Assembly: GCA_963725175.1 (NCBI GenBank)
Contig: CAVRXH010000006.1
Location: 4,526,001-4,590,000, forward strand
Direction of reading: 5' to 3'
Length of the DNA stretch: 64,000 bases
Source of the DNA: DASUBV01 sp963725175
GTDB lineage: Bacteria; Actinomycetota; Actinomycetes; Streptosporangiales; Streptosporangiaceae
Positions 1 through 9,340 of the stretch are shown piece by piece (positions within the stretch are counted from its first letter, which is position 1; every line of letters starts with the position of its first letter). A program made the position numbers and the translations under genes. Below the pieces are notes generated by a model. It was not told the DNA's origin. It made no database searches and saw nothing but the letters and a program-made list of their open reading frames with translations.

Positions 1-40
1 TCGCGGCGGCGTGCCGGCCGGGCGCGCTAGGGTCCAGATC

Positions 41-1009
41 ATGTTCGCTGTCACTGCCGCACGCCAGGACGCCGCCGATCCGCTTGCCGGGCTGGAGCTC
101 GGCGACCACGCCGAGCCCGCGCCGCCGGAAGGCTGGACGGTGGTCACGGTGCGGGCCGCCGCGCTGAACCATCACGATGTCTGGTCGCTGCGCGGGGTCG
201 GGCTGCCCGCCGACCGGCTGCCGATGATCCTGGGCTGCGACGCGGCCGGCATCGACGCGGACGGCCGCGAGGTCATCGTGCACTCGGTCATCGGCGACCC
301 GGACGCGGCCGGTGGCGACGAGACGCTTGACCCGCGCCGTTCGCTGCTGTCGGAGCGGTATGACGGCACCTTCGCCGAGCGGGTCGCGGTGCCCCGGCGC
401 AACCTGGTCGCCAAGCCGGCCGCGCTGACCTTCGAGCAGGCGGCCTGCCTTCCCACCGCTTACCTGACCGCCTACCGGATGCTGTTCAGCCGGGCCGGCC
501 TTCAGCCGGGGGCCACCGTGCTCGTGCAGGGCGCCGGCGGCGGGGTGGCCACCGCGCTGATCCTGCTCGGCCGGGCCGCGGGGTACCGGGTATGGGCGAC
601 CAGCCGCAGCGAGGCCAAGCGGGCGCGGGCCATCGATCTGGGCGCCGACCAGGCGTTCGAGACCGGGGCGCGGCTGCCCGAGCGGGTGGACGCGGTCATG
701 GAGACCGTCGGCGAGGCGACCTGGGCCCATTCGCTGCGCGCGCTGCGGCCCGGCGGCACCATCGTGGTCTCCGGCGCGACTAGCGGTGCGGTCCCGCCCG
801 CCGACCTGAACCGGGTGTTCTTCCTCCAGCTCTCGGTGGTCGGCTCGACCATGGGCAGCAGGGACCAGCTCGCCCGGCTCGCCACCTTCCTGGAGCAGAC
901 GGGCGTGCGCCCGGTCATCGACCGGACCCTGCCGCTGGCCTCGGCCCGCGACGGGTTCGCCGCGATGATCGACGGAGACGTGTTCGGGAAGGTCGTCTTT
1001 ACGCTGTAG
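41..1009 (+). CDS. Zinc-independent medium-chain dehydrogenase/quinone oxidoreductase-like protein
   Basis: A 322-residue MDR-superfamily protein, probably an NAD(P)H-dependent oxidoreductase acting on quinone- or enone-type substrates. The GroES-like N-terminal half contains GCDAAGI. The Rossmann half starts around LQPGATVLVQGAGGGVA, with the Gly-rich nucleotide-binding motif. The four-cysteine structural zinc loop of alcohol dehydrogenases is absent, which favours the quinone-oxidoreductase type. ATG at 41 is preferred over an upstream GTG at 11 because the conserved family N-terminus begins there. It ends convergently with the PadR gene, overlapping it by 11 nt. The substrate cannot be inferred. 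Confidence 0.85.
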   Translation: MFAVTAARQDAADPLAGLELGDHAEPAPPEGWTVVTVRAAALNHHDVWSLRGVGLPADRLPMILGCDAAGIDADGREVIVHSVIGDPDAAGGDETLDPRRSLLSERYDGTFAERVAVPRRNLVAKPAALTFEQAACLPTAYLTAYRMLFSRAGLQPGATVLVQGAGGGVATALILLGRAAGYRVWATSRSEAKRARAIDLGADQAFETGARLPERVDAVMETVGEATWAHSLRALRPGGTIVVSGATSGAVPPADLNRVFFLQLSVVGSTMGSRDQLARLATFLEQTGVRPVIDRTLPLASARDGFAAMIDGDVFGKVVFTL

Positions 1010-2162
1010 GTGGCTGGCCGCCGGACTGGCGGCCGTCGTCGGGCTCGCCGTCAGCACGGTCTTGGCTAGCACCGTGCTGACGGTCGTCCCGGCCACCGTC
1101 GTCCTGCGCGCGGTCCTTGCCGCCGGGCCCGTCAGTGAAGACCTCGTCGCGGATCCGGGCGAGCGTGTCGGCCAGGATGTCGCGCAGGTCCCCCATGGCG
1201 CCCTCGCCGACGTCACCGGCGTGCCCGGCGGCCGAGCGCAGTTCGCGGGCGAAGTCAGAGGCCAGCCGCTCCAGGCCGGCCGACATGCCGGCCCAGTCCT
1301 GCCAGCCACCGCCCTGCCAGCCACCGCCTGGTCGGCCTGGGCCCTCGCCTCGCATGCCCTTGCCGGAGAAGCCGGCTCGGTCGGTCCAGCGGCCCCAGTC
1401 CTGGCGGCCCCAATCCGGGCGGCCCCAGCCTGGGCGGCCCCAATCCTGCCGGTCCGAGTCCTGCCGGTCCGAGTCCTGCCGGTCCGAGTCCTGCCGGTCC
1501 GAGTCCTGCCGGTCCGAGTCCTGCCGGTCCGAGTCCTGCCGGTCCGAGTCCTGCCGGTCCGAGTCCTGCCGGTTCCTGCGCTGCGAGCGGAACGTGTCCC
1601 GCATCTCCTCGCGCGCCTGCCGGGCCTCGTCCCTGATGCGCCGGGCGTCATCGCTGCCCTTGCCCCGACCGTCCTGGCCCCCGCCAGGCGCCTGGCCATC
1701 GGCGTCGTCGTCCCGGCCGCCCGATGCGCCGCCGTCGCGATCGGCCACATCGGCGGGGGCCTGGCGCGGACCCCTGCGGATGTCCCTGGCCGCCCAGGTG
1801 ATTTCCTCGCGCAGGCTCCGGACGGTGTCCCTGACGTCCTCGCTGACCTCGCGCGCGATGTCCCGCACCGACTCGGTGAGTTCCTCTTCCAGCTCGGCGA
1901 GGTCATCGAGGCGGGCCCGGATCTCCTCCCGGCCCTTCTCGGTGATCCGGTAGACCTTCCGGCCGTCGACCTCGTCATGGGTGACCAGGCCGTCGTCTTC
2001 CAGCCGGGCCAGCCGAGGGTAGATGGTGCCCGGCGAGGGCGAGTAGACCCCCATGAACCGGTCCTGGAGTAGCCGGATGACCTCGTAGCCGTGCCTGGGA
2101 GCTTCGTCGAGCAGCTTGAGCAGGTAAAGCCGGAGCCTGCCGTGCCGGAAAATAGGGCTCAC
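999..2162 (-). CDS. PadR-family transcriptional regulator with long low-complexity C-terminus
   Basis: A 387-residue protein. Residues 1-85 are a classic PadR winged helix (HGYEVIRLL, SPSPGTIYPRLARLEDDGLV), normally a repressor of a neighbouring gene. The rest is atypical: a charged helical stretch around residues 85-130, an Arg/Asp/Gly-rich linker, eight copies of DSDRQ (about residues 201-240), Trp/Gly-rich repeats (DWGRP, GWGRP), then another acidic/charged tail. Usual PadR proteins are 110-200 residues, so the tail is the odd part. Start GTG 2162 has AGGTGA upstream. Inverted repeats just upstream suggest autoregulation. The regulated target is not evident. Confidence 0.85.
   Translation of the reverse strand: MSPIFRHGRLRLYLLKLLDEAPRHGYEVIRLLQDRFMGVYSPSPGTIYPRLARLEDDGLVTHDEVDGRKVYRITEKGREEIRARLDDLAELEEELTESVRDIAREVSEDVRDTVRSLREEITWAARDIRRGPRQAPADVADRDGGASGGRDDDADGQAPGGGQDGRGKGSDDARRIRDEARQAREEMRDTFRSQRRNRQDSDRQDSDRQDSDRQDSDRQDSDRQDSDRQDSDRQDSDRQDWGRPGWGRPDWGRQDWGRWTDRAGFSGKGMRGEGPGRPGGGWQGGGWQDWAGMSAGLERLASDFARELRSAAGHAGDVGEGAMGDLRDILADTLARIRDEVFTDGPGGKDRAQDDGGRDDRQHGASQDRADGEPDDGRQSGGQPPTA
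1456..1575 (-). repeat. Eight tandem 15-bp repeats inside the PadR coding sequence
   Basis: On the plus strand the unit gagtcctgccggtcc starts at 1456, 1471, 1486, 1501, 1516, 1531, 1546 and 1561. The last copy is diverged in its final bases, and a half-related copy sits at 1441. The 15-bp period keeps frame and encodes DSDRQ repeats. Near-identity of the copies points to recent slippage expansion, so copy number is likely to vary between strains. Confidence 0.95.
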
Positions 2163-2222
2163 CGCACATCACCTGTCTCGCCTCGCCGGGGCCGGCCGCC
2201 CTGAGCGGTGGCGGGCCCACAT

Positions 2223-2276
2223 ACACGTTATGTCGTGTCAGCCAAAAGTCAAGATGTATCGTGTTTGCACACGACA
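2223..2276 (-). promoter_or_regulatory. Putative PadR operator/promoter region
   Basis: Three overlapping inverted repeats lie 60-115 bp upstream of the PadR start. They are ACACG-N6-CGTGT (2223-2238), TCGTGT-TTGC-ACACGA (2259-2274), and the long-range pair TGTCGTGT (2231-2238) with ACACGACA (2269-2276). A TTGACT hexamer for the minus strand is embedded at 2247-2252. The arrangement is typical of an autoregulated repressor promoter; the binding protein is inferred. Confidence 0.5.
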
Positions 2277-2318
2277 GGCTCAGCCTACTCGCCGACCTCC
2301 GGCCTGCCTCGTGGCGCT

Positions 2319-2507
2319 CTACTCGTCGCCGGGGCCGAACTCATCGTCGAGCCGGGCCAGCCAGCTGGCCAGCCGGTCGACCTGCGCCTCCGCCTCAGGG
2401 TGGTCGTCCACGAACTCGCGCAGCCGCGTCGCGAGCCAGGCGAATGACATGGACTCCGCGCCCCGGCGCTCCTCCAGCTCCTCAATGCCCCGGTCGGTGA
2501 AGTACAC
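2319..2507 (-). CDS. DUF6104-like small protein downstream of kgd
   Basis: A 62-residue acidic protein starting YFTDRGIEELEERRG after its GTG and containing FAWLATRLREFVDDHPEAE and LASWLARLDDE. This matches my recollection of a small conserved actinobacterial family (DUF6104) of unknown function. GTG 2507 lies only 2 nt after the kgd stop (2510-2512), so it is almost certainly co-transcribed and translationally coupled with kgd. No signal peptide or membrane segment. Association with the 2-oxoglutarate node is inferred from linkage only. Confidence 0.8.
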   Translation of the reverse strand: MYFTDRGIEELEERRGAESMSFAWLATRLREFVDDHPEAEAQVDRLASWLARLDDEFGPGDE

Positions 2508-2509
2508 GG

Positions 2510-5500
2510 CTACCCATCCAGGCGCAGTGCGGCGGCCACCAGGCCGGAGTGCTCGGCGGCGTGCGCCTTGGCCGAGCCGGCCGCCGGGGCCGAGCTCGAC
2601 GGCAGCGAGGCCAGGCTGAGCGCCCGGCCAAGGACCCGCGGCAGCCGCAGGCCCATGTACGGCCAGGCGCCCATGTTCTCCGGCTCCTCCTGCACCCACA
2701 TGACCTCGGCATCGGCCGGGAACCGCGCCAGCTCGGCGGCGATCTCCTCGCCCGGCAGCGGGTACAGCCGCTCCACGCGGACCAGCGCGACATCCGTGCG
2801 GCCGGACGCCCTGCGGTGCTCGGCCAGGTCGTAGTAGATCTTGCCGGCGCACAGCAGGACCCGCCGCACGGCGGCGGGGTCGGCCGCCTGGCCGGTGAAG
2901 GCGCGGTCGGGCAGCACGGGGGCGAACGCGCCAGAGGTGAAGTCCACGCAGGCCGACGTCGCCGTCTTGAGCCGGAGCAGGGACTTGGGCGTGAACACGA
3001 TCAGCGGCTTGACCCGCGCCGACAGGGCCTGCCAGCGCAGCAGGTGGAAGTAGCTGGCCGGGTTGCTCGGCATGGCCACGGTCATGTTGTCCTGCGCGCA
3101 CAGCGAGAGGAACCGCTCGACCCGCGCGGAGGAGTGGTCAGGACCCTGACCCTCGTAGCCGTGCGGCAGCAGCAGCACCACCCCGGAGCGCTGGCCCCAC
3201 TTCTGCTCGCCGGAGCTGATGAACTCGTCCACCACGGTCTGCGCGCCGTTGATGAAGTCGCCGAACTGCGCTTCCCAGCAGACCAGCGCGTCCGGCCTGG
3301 CCACCGAGTAGCCGTACTCGAAGCCGACTGCGGCGTACTCGGACAGCAGCGAGTCGTAGACGTGGAACTTGGCACTGGGGCCGTTGAACTGGCGCAGCGG
3401 CGTGTACTCCTCGCCGGTGTGCCGGTCCACGATCACGGCGTGCCGCTGGCCGAACGTGCCGCGCCTGGAGTCCTGGCCGATCAGCCGGACGGCGTGCCCG
3501 TCGATCAGCACCGAGCCGAAGGCCAGCAGCTCGCCGGTCGCCCAGTCGATGGTGTCCTGCTCCACCATCGCGGCCCGGCGCTGGAGCTGCGGCAGCAGCC
3601 GCGGGTGCGGCGTGAAGCCCTCGGGCATGTCGAGCTGTGTCCCGATGATCGCCTTGATGGTCTCGCTGGTGATGGCCGTGGGCACCGAGGCGTGATCGGC
3701 CGGGGACTCGCTGGTCTCTGGCCGGACCACCGAGCCTGGCTCGGCCGGGCGGCTGAGGGAGTCCTTGGTCTCGGTGAAGGCCCGCTCGAGCTCCTGCTGG
3801 TAGGCACGCAGCGCCTGCTCGGCCTCTTCCATGGTGATGTCGCCGCGGCCGATCAGCGACTCGGTGTAGAGCTTGCGGGTCGAGCGCTTGGCGTCGATCA
3901 GGTCGTACATCAGCGGCTGGGTGAAGGACGGGTTGTCCGTCTCGTTGTGGCCGCGCCTGCGGTAGCAGATCATGTCGATGACGACGTCCTTGGCGAACGC
4001 CTGCCGGTAGGCGAAGGCGAGCTGGCCCACCCGCACCACGGCCTCGGGGTCGTCGCCGTTGACGTGGAAGATGGGCGCCTGGATCATCCGGGCCACATCG
4101 GTGGAGTACACGCTGGACCTGGAGGACTCCGGCGCGGTGGTGAAGCCGACCTGGTTGTTCACCACGACGTGCACGGTGCCGCCGGTACGGTAGCCGCGGA
4201 GCTGGGACAGCTCAAGCGTCTCGGCCACCACGCCCTGGCCCGCGAACGCCGCGTCGCCGTGAATCAGCACCGGCAGCACGGTGTAGCCGTCGTCCTCGCC
4301 CATGTCCAGGACGTCCTGCTTGGCGCGGACGACGCCCTCCGTCACCGGGTCGACCGCCTCCAGGTGGCTGGGGTTGGCCACCAGCGAGGTCCTGATCTCG
4401 CCGCCGTCCCCGACCCGGTAGGTGCCCTCGGCGCCGAGGTGGTACTTCACGTCACCGGAACCGTGCGCGGTGGCCGGGTCCAGGTTGCCCTCGAACTCGT
4501 TGAAGATCTGCCCGTAGGACTTGCCCACGATGTTGGCCAGCACGTTCAGCCGGCCCCGGTGCGCCATCCCGATGACCGCCTCGTGCAGTTGCGTCCTGGC
4601 GGCCTCGGTGAGCACGGCGTCCATCAGCGGGATCAGCGACTCGGCGCCCTCAAGCGAGAACCGGCGCTGCCCGACGAACTTGGTCTGCAGGAACATCTCG
4701 AACGCCTCGGCCACGTTCAGCCGGGACAGGATGCGCAGCTGCTCGTCCTTGTCCGGCCGCCCGTGCGGTCGCTCGACGCGGTCCTGGATCCAGGCCCGCT
4801 CCTCGGGATTCTGGATGTGCATGTACTCCACGCCGACCGTTCGGCAGTAGGAGTCCCGGAGCACGCCGAGGATCTTGCGGAGCAGCATCCGCGGCTGGCC
4901 GCCGAAGCCCCCGGTGGGGAACTCGCGGTCCAGGTCCCACAGAGTCAGGCCGTGCTGGTTGATGTCCAGGTCCGGGTGCTTGCGCTGGCGGTACTCCAGC
5001 GGGTCGGTGTCGGCCATCAGGTGACCGCGGACCCGGTAGGCGTGGATCAGCTCCTGAACCCTGGCGCCCTTGGTGACGTCGTCCTCGTGGGCTGCCTGGA
5101 TGTCGCGGACCCAGCGGACCGGCTCATACGGGATCTGCAGTGCCTGGAAGATCTCGTCGTAGAAGTCGTCCTCGCCGAGCAGCAGCTGGTGGATCACCCG
5201 GAGGAACTCGCCGGACTGGGCGCCCTGGATGATCCGGTGGTCATAGGTCGAGGTCAGGGTGACCGTCTTGCTGATCGCCATCCGGGAGGTGGTGTCCGCG
5301 GAGGCGCCCTGGTAGGCGGCCGGGTACTCCATCGCGCCGACGCCCACGATGCAGCCCTGGCCGGGCATCAGGCGCGGAACGGAATGCTCCGTGCCGATGG
5401 TGCCAGGGTTGGTCAGGCTGATCGTGGTGCCGGCGAAGTCGTCGGGGGTGAGCTTGCCGGACCTGGCCTTCCTGACCACGTCCTCGTAGGCCATCCAGAA

Positions 5501-6296
5501 CTGCCGGAAGTCCATGTTCTGGGCGGCCTTGATGTTCGGCACCAGGAGCTGCCTGGACCCGTCCGGCTTGCGGATGTCGATGGCCAGGCCGAGGTTGATG
5601 TCGGACGGCTGGACCAGGACGGGCTTGCCGTCAGCCTCGGCGAAGGACTCGTTCATCGCCGGGGTGACTTCCAGCGCCCGCACGACGGCGTAGCCGATCA
5701 GGTGCGTGAAGGACACCTTGCCGCCGCGGCCGCGGCCGAGGTGGTTGTTGATGACGATGCGGTTGTCGATCAGCAGCTTGGCCGGCACCGCGCGGACGCT
5801 GGTCGCGGTCGGGATGGCCAGGCTGGCCGACATGTTGGCCGCGGTGCGCGCGGCGGCACCGCGCAGCTTGACCTGCGCGCCGCTGCCCGCCGGGGCGGGC
5901 GCGGGGCGGGCGGGTGCCGGCGCCGGCACCGGCGTGGTCGGCGCCGACTGGGTGCTCACCGGGGTGCTGGCGGCCGGCGCCGGCGGCGGGGCCGGCGGGC
6001 GCGGGCGGCGCGGCGGCCGCCGGTTCCGCTGCCGCCTGGCTGCCGTCCTGCGGCTGGTAGTCGGCGAAGAAGTTCCACCAGGCGCGGTCAACGGAGCTGG
6101 GATCGGCCTGGTAGCGCTGGTAAAGCTCATCCACGAGCCACTGGTTGGCGCCGAAATCGGTGCCAGGCCCGGCCGCGGCGGCTGCCCCGCCGCCCGCCGG
6201 ATCCTTACCGTTGCTCTCCGGAGCGCTTGCCCGGTCAGATTGCTGCACGTTGAGATCCGCAGACGCACGCGGAGACCCAGAAGGCACGGCGAACAT
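2510..6296 (-). CDS. kgd: Multifunctional 2-oxoglutarate dehydrogenase/decarboxylase Kgd (apparent frameshift in linker)
   Basis: Actinobacterial fused E1o/E2-type enzyme of the TCA cycle: 2-oxoglutarate decarboxylation and succinyl transfer. The N-terminal segment FGANQWLVDELYQRY ... AWWNFFADY (from ATG 6296, with GGAAGAGG upstream) is followed by an Ala/Pro linker. Then come the E2-like catalytic domain (TYDHRIIQGAQSGEFL), the E1 domain (GMAHRGRLNVLANI), ThDP/Mg region (GDAAFAGQGVVAETL, VVNNQVGFTT) and an intact C-terminus. The N-terminal segment is in a different frame from the rest: one base too many somewhere around 5940-6010 in a G/C-only linker stretch. Removing one base gives 1261 residues, close to mycobacterial Kgd (about 1230). 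Confidence 0.92.
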
Positions 6297-6416
6297 CGCC
6301 CTCTTCCGAAGCTGGATTCCTTGTCATTTGCCCCGGTAACCAAGGTTACCCGTACCTGCGGGTAGCCAGTTCGGTCAGGCACGGCATGCGCGGCGCCCGG
6401 ACGGGACGGAGCAAGC

Positions 6417-7364
6417 TTACGCGGAGAGCCGGTCTCTGCCGTGTGGTTCGAGCCAGCTCACATACGGCCCTTTCGGCACGATCCGGGAGGGATTTATCCA
6501 TTCCTGCGTCTGGTAGTAGTGCCGCTTGATCTGCACGAAGTCCGTCGTATCGCCGAAACCCGGCCGCTGGTACAGGTCACGGGCGTAGGACCACAGGTGC
6601 GGGTAGTCGATCAGCCGGTGCAGGTTGCATTTGAAGTGCAGGTAATAGACGGCGTCGAACCTGGCCAGGGTGGGGAACAGCGCGACGTCGGCCTCGCAGA
6701 GCTGCGCGCCGAGCAGGAACCGGCGGCGGCCCAGCCGCTCCTCCAGCGCGTCCAGGGTGGTGAACAGGGCGTCGAATGCCTCTTCGTAGGCGGCCTGGCT
6801 GGTGGCCATGCCCGCCTTGTAGACGCCGCTGTTCACGGTGTGCTGGATCAGCGTGCCGACGGCGTCGATCTCCTGGCGCAGCGCCGGCGGGTAAAGCTCG
6901 GGGGCGCCGGGCCGGTGGAAGTCGGCGAACTCGGTCTCCAGCATCAGCGTGATCTGCGGGTAGTCGTTGCTGACGATCCGCTGCGTGCGGGTGTCCCACA
7001 GCAGCGGCACGGTGCACCGGCCCTGGTAGCCGGGGTCGGTGGCCAGGTAGAGGTCCGCCAGCCAGGCCGCGCCCGTGACCGGGTCCCTGCCGCCCGCGGT
7101 GTCGGGGAACCGCCAGCCGCGCTCGCCGGGAATGGGATCGGTCAGCGTCAGCCCGATCACCCGCTCCAGGCCGAGCAGCCGGCGCACGATCAGCGCGCGG
7201 TGCGACCATGGGTCGGCCAGCGACGCGTACAGCTGGTACCGGCCTGGCTCCGCCGTGAATCCGCTGGATCCGCTCTTGGTGATGCGCCCGGTGAACGACG
7301 CGCGCTGGCGCAGGAAGCCGCCGGTGGTGGCGGTGCCTGGGGTCGGCGGTGAGGGCTCGGACAT
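6417..7364 (-). CDS. Glutathionyl-hydroquinone reductase-like (ECM4/YqjG) GST-family protein
   Basis: A 315-residue protein with the thioredoxin-fold N-domain (GRYQLYASLADPWSHRALI) and an all-helical GST C-domain. Family proteins reduce glutathionyl- (or in actinobacteria probably mycothiol-type) hydroquinones using a Cys in a CPWAHR-like motif. Here the equivalent position is Asp (ADPWSHR), so the usual catalytic cysteine is missing. The start is set at ATG 7364, which has GGGCGAGG directly upstream; an in-frame upstream extension lacks family similarity. It is divergent from the DedA gene; their 5' ends are about 135 bp apart. Confidence 0.85.
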   Translation of the reverse strand: MSEPSPPTPGTATTGGFLRQRASFTGRITKSGSSGFTAEPGRYQLYASLADPWSHRALIVRRLLGLERVIGLTLTDPIPGERGWRFPDTAGGRDPVTGAAWLADLYLATDPGYQGRCTVPLLWDTRTQRIVSNDYPQITLMLETEFADFHRPGAPELYPPALRQEIDAVGTLIQHTVNSGVYKAGMATSQAAYEEAFDALFTTLDALEERLGRRRFLLGAQLCEADVALFPTLARFDAVYYLHFKCNLHRLIDYPHLWSYARDLYQRPGFGDTTDFVQIKRHYYQTQEWINPSRIVPKGPYVSWLEPHGRDRLSA

Positions 7365-7500
7365 CCTCGCCCCCTTCCCGGAACGGCAATGGACGACGCA
7401 TGATGTCCTACTAGATCTCGGCCGGCCCGCGCAAGGGGGTGCTGCGGCCCTTGTGCGGGCGCCGCCGGCGGCTGCGGCTGACAACGGGAAGGACCGGCGG

Positions 7501-8127
7501 TTGAGTTCTCTGGCCAGCGGGATCACGCAGCTCAGCGGGTGGGTTGCCTATCTTGTCGTGGCAGCGCTCGTGTTCGGCGAGACGGCGGTGTTCCTCGGCT
7601 TCGTGGTGCCGGGCGAGACCGCGGTGGTGCTCGGCGGCGTCCTGGCCAGCCGCGGTCACGTCTCGCTCTGGCTGCTCATCGTCATCGTGGTGGCGGCCGC
7701 CGTGACCGGCCCGCTGATCGGGTACGAGATCGGCCGCCGGATGGGCGACCGGGTCTTCGCCAGTCGGCTGCTGAGCCGGGTGCCTGGCGGTGTCGGGCGG
7801 GTCAGGACGCTGCTCGCCGAGCGCGGCGGGATCGGGGTGCTGGCCGGCCGGTTCATCGCGATCGTCAGGGCGCTGATGCCGGCCGCCGCCGGCGCGGCCG
7901 GGGTGCGCTACCGCACCTTCGTGGCGTTCAACGTGCTGGGCGGGGTGATCTGGGGCGTCGGCTACTGCCTGGTCGGGTACCTGGCCGGCTCGGCGTACAC
8001 GGAGGTGGAGAAGCGGGTCGGCACCGGGCTGGCCATCGTGGTCGCCGTGCTGGCCGTGGCGGCCGTGACGGCCTGGGTGATCCGGCGGCACCGGGTCAGG
8101 CAGCCGCCGGCGGACGGCGCGCCCTAG
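7501..8127 (+). CDS. DedA-family inner-membrane protein
   Basis: A 208-residue membrane protein with the DedA/SNARE-associated fold. It has FLGFVVPGETAVVLGGVLASRG near the N-terminus, GPLIGYEIGRRMG, and the conserved GRFIAIVRALMPAAAG motif before the last helices. DedA proteins act in undecaprenyl-phosphate or lipid flipping and membrane homeostasis. The TTG at 7501 is chosen because GGGAAGGA sits 7-14 nt upstream and the family N-terminus (helix at GWVAYLVVAAL) begins right after. The stop overlaps the convergent nitrilase gene by 4 nt. The exact lipid substrate is unknown. Confidence 0.85.
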   Translation: MSSLASGITQLSGWVAYLVVAALVFGETAVFLGFVVPGETAVVLGGVLASRGHVSLWLLIVIVVAAAVTGPLIGYEIGRRMGDRVFASRLLSRVPGGVGRVRTLLAERGGIGVLAGRFIAIVRALMPAAAGAAGVRYRTFVAFNVLGGVIWGVGYCLVGYLAGSAYTEVEKRVGTGLAIVVAVLAVAAVTAWVIRRHRVRQPPADGAP

Positions 8128-8945
8128 ACGCTCGCCCTGGCCGGCGCGAAGATGTCGTCGCGCCGGTTGGCCAGGCACGGCAGCACCGACCTGACCTCGG
8201 CCGTCACCGCCAGGTCCACGTCGCCGCTGGCCACGCCCTGCCGCGAGCCGAGGTCGAGCAGCACGGTGCCGAGCGGGTCCACCAGCAGGCTGCGCCCGAC
8301 GCCGGTCGGTGCCTTGGTCGGCGCCTCCTCCGGGTCGGGTACCTGATCCACCCCGGCGACCCAGATGGTGTTCTCGATGGCCCGCGCCCGGACCAGGGTG
8401 ACCCAGTGCTCTTCCTTGAACAGCCCGGAGGCCCAGCCCGAGGGGATCACCAGCAGGTCGGCGCCGCTGGTGGCCAGCGACCTGGCCAGCTCGGGGAACC
8501 GGACGTCGTAGCACGTCAGGAAGCCCACCCGCAGGCCGGCCACGGTGGCGATCACCGGCTCGCTGCCCGGCGCCATGCTGTCCGACTCGCGCTGGCCGAG
8601 CGCGTCGAACAGGTGGATCTTGCGGTAGGCGGCGGCCAGCCGCCCGTTGGCGTCGAAGGCCACCGTCGTATTGAAGACCCGGTCGCCGCCTGGGCCGGGC
8701 TCGAAGACGCCGGCGATGACCGCGACGCCGGTGCGCCGGGCCGCCGCCGCCAGCCCGGTGCAAAATGGCCCGTCGAGCGGCTCGGCGACCTGGCGCAGGT
8801 CGGCCGAGAACCGGGCCTGGGTGCCCTCAGGGCAGACGGCGAGCTGGGCACCCTGGGCCGCGGCAGCCGTCAGCGCCGCCTCCACCCTGTTGAGGTTGGC
8901 CGACGGCGCTGACGAGATAGGGAGCTGGCACAGGGCAACGCGCAT
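8124..8945 (-). CDS. Carbon-nitrogen hydrolase (nitrilase superfamily)
   Basis: A 273-residue cytosolic amidase-type hydrolase of the CN-hydrolase family. The Glu-Lys-Cys triad is visible: CPEGTQ (Glu), YRKIHLF (Lys) and TCYDVRFPELAR (Cys). The short RFPELAR follow-on is typical of omega-amidase/Nit2 and deaminated-glutathione-amidase-like enzymes, so a role in hydrolysing alpha-keto-acid amides is a reasonable but unproven guess. Starts at ATG 8945; convergent with DedA. Full length for the family. Confidence 0.88.
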   Translation of the reverse strand: MRVALCQLPISSAPSANLNRVEAALTAAAAQGAQLAVCPEGTQARFSADLRQVAEPLDGPFCTGLAAAARRTGVAVIAGVFEPGPGGDRVFNTTVAFDANGRLAAAYRKIHLFDALGQRESDSMAPGSEPVIATVAGLRVGFLTCYDVRFPELARSLATSGADLLVIPSGWASGLFKEEHWVTLVRARAIENTIWVAGVDQVPDPEEAPTKAPTGVGRSLLVDPLGTVLLDLGSRQGVASGDVDLAVTAEVRSVLPCLANRRDDIFAPARASV

Positions 8946-8979
8946 GAGGGCAGGGTAACCCGCCAGCCCTGGCTTGTGA

Positions 8980-9264
8980 TCAGGCGGCGAGGTGCGTCTT
9001 ATCTGCCGGGCCGGTCAGGAAGTCCGTCATCCCGATGAGTGCCGCGGTCCGCGGCTGGGCCGCTGCCGGCTGGGCGCCAGAACGCCGGTCGGCGCCGTCC
9101 CCGTGGAATCCGACCAGGCGCCGCCCCGCTGCCTGGATCGACCCGGACGGCACGCCGCCCAGGCTGCATGCTGAGTCCTCGCGCCGGCTGGCCAGACTGA
9201 CCAGCACCACCCCGGCGAGCGGCGCGCAGACCGCCACGAACGCGATGACGATCAGGATGATCAT
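8980..9264 (-). CDS. Small hypothetical protein with N-terminal membrane helix
   Basis: A 94-residue protein beginning MIILIVIAFVAVCAPLAG, one strong transmembrane helix, followed by Arg-rich cytoplasmic sequence and a low-complexity C-terminus. ATG 9264 has GGGGAAGG 9 nt upstream, which argues that it is really translated. It is divergent from the GntR gene and shares its operator-rich promoter region. No family recognised. Confidence 0.55.
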   Translation of the reverse strand: MIILIVIAFVAVCAPLAGVVLVSLASRREDSACSLGGVPSGSIQAAGRRLVGFHGDGADRRSGAQPAAAQPRTAALIGMTDFLTGPADKTHLAA

Positions 9265-9340
9265 GTGACGTTCACCTTCCCCGTTTCCCGGTGGCCCATC
9301 CGATCGGTGTGGCACCTTCCGCCACCTGGTCGTATGTCCT

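Noticed and set aside
1456..1575. CRISPR or integron-type repeat
   Set aside because: In-frame 15-bp coding repeat within the PadR gene.
2549..6253. 1234-codon open frame on the plus strand opposite kgd
   Set aside because: Antisense shadow caused by G/C-rich codon third positions; the translation is Arg/Ala/Gly/His-rich with no domain, while the minus strand encodes a recognisable Kgd.
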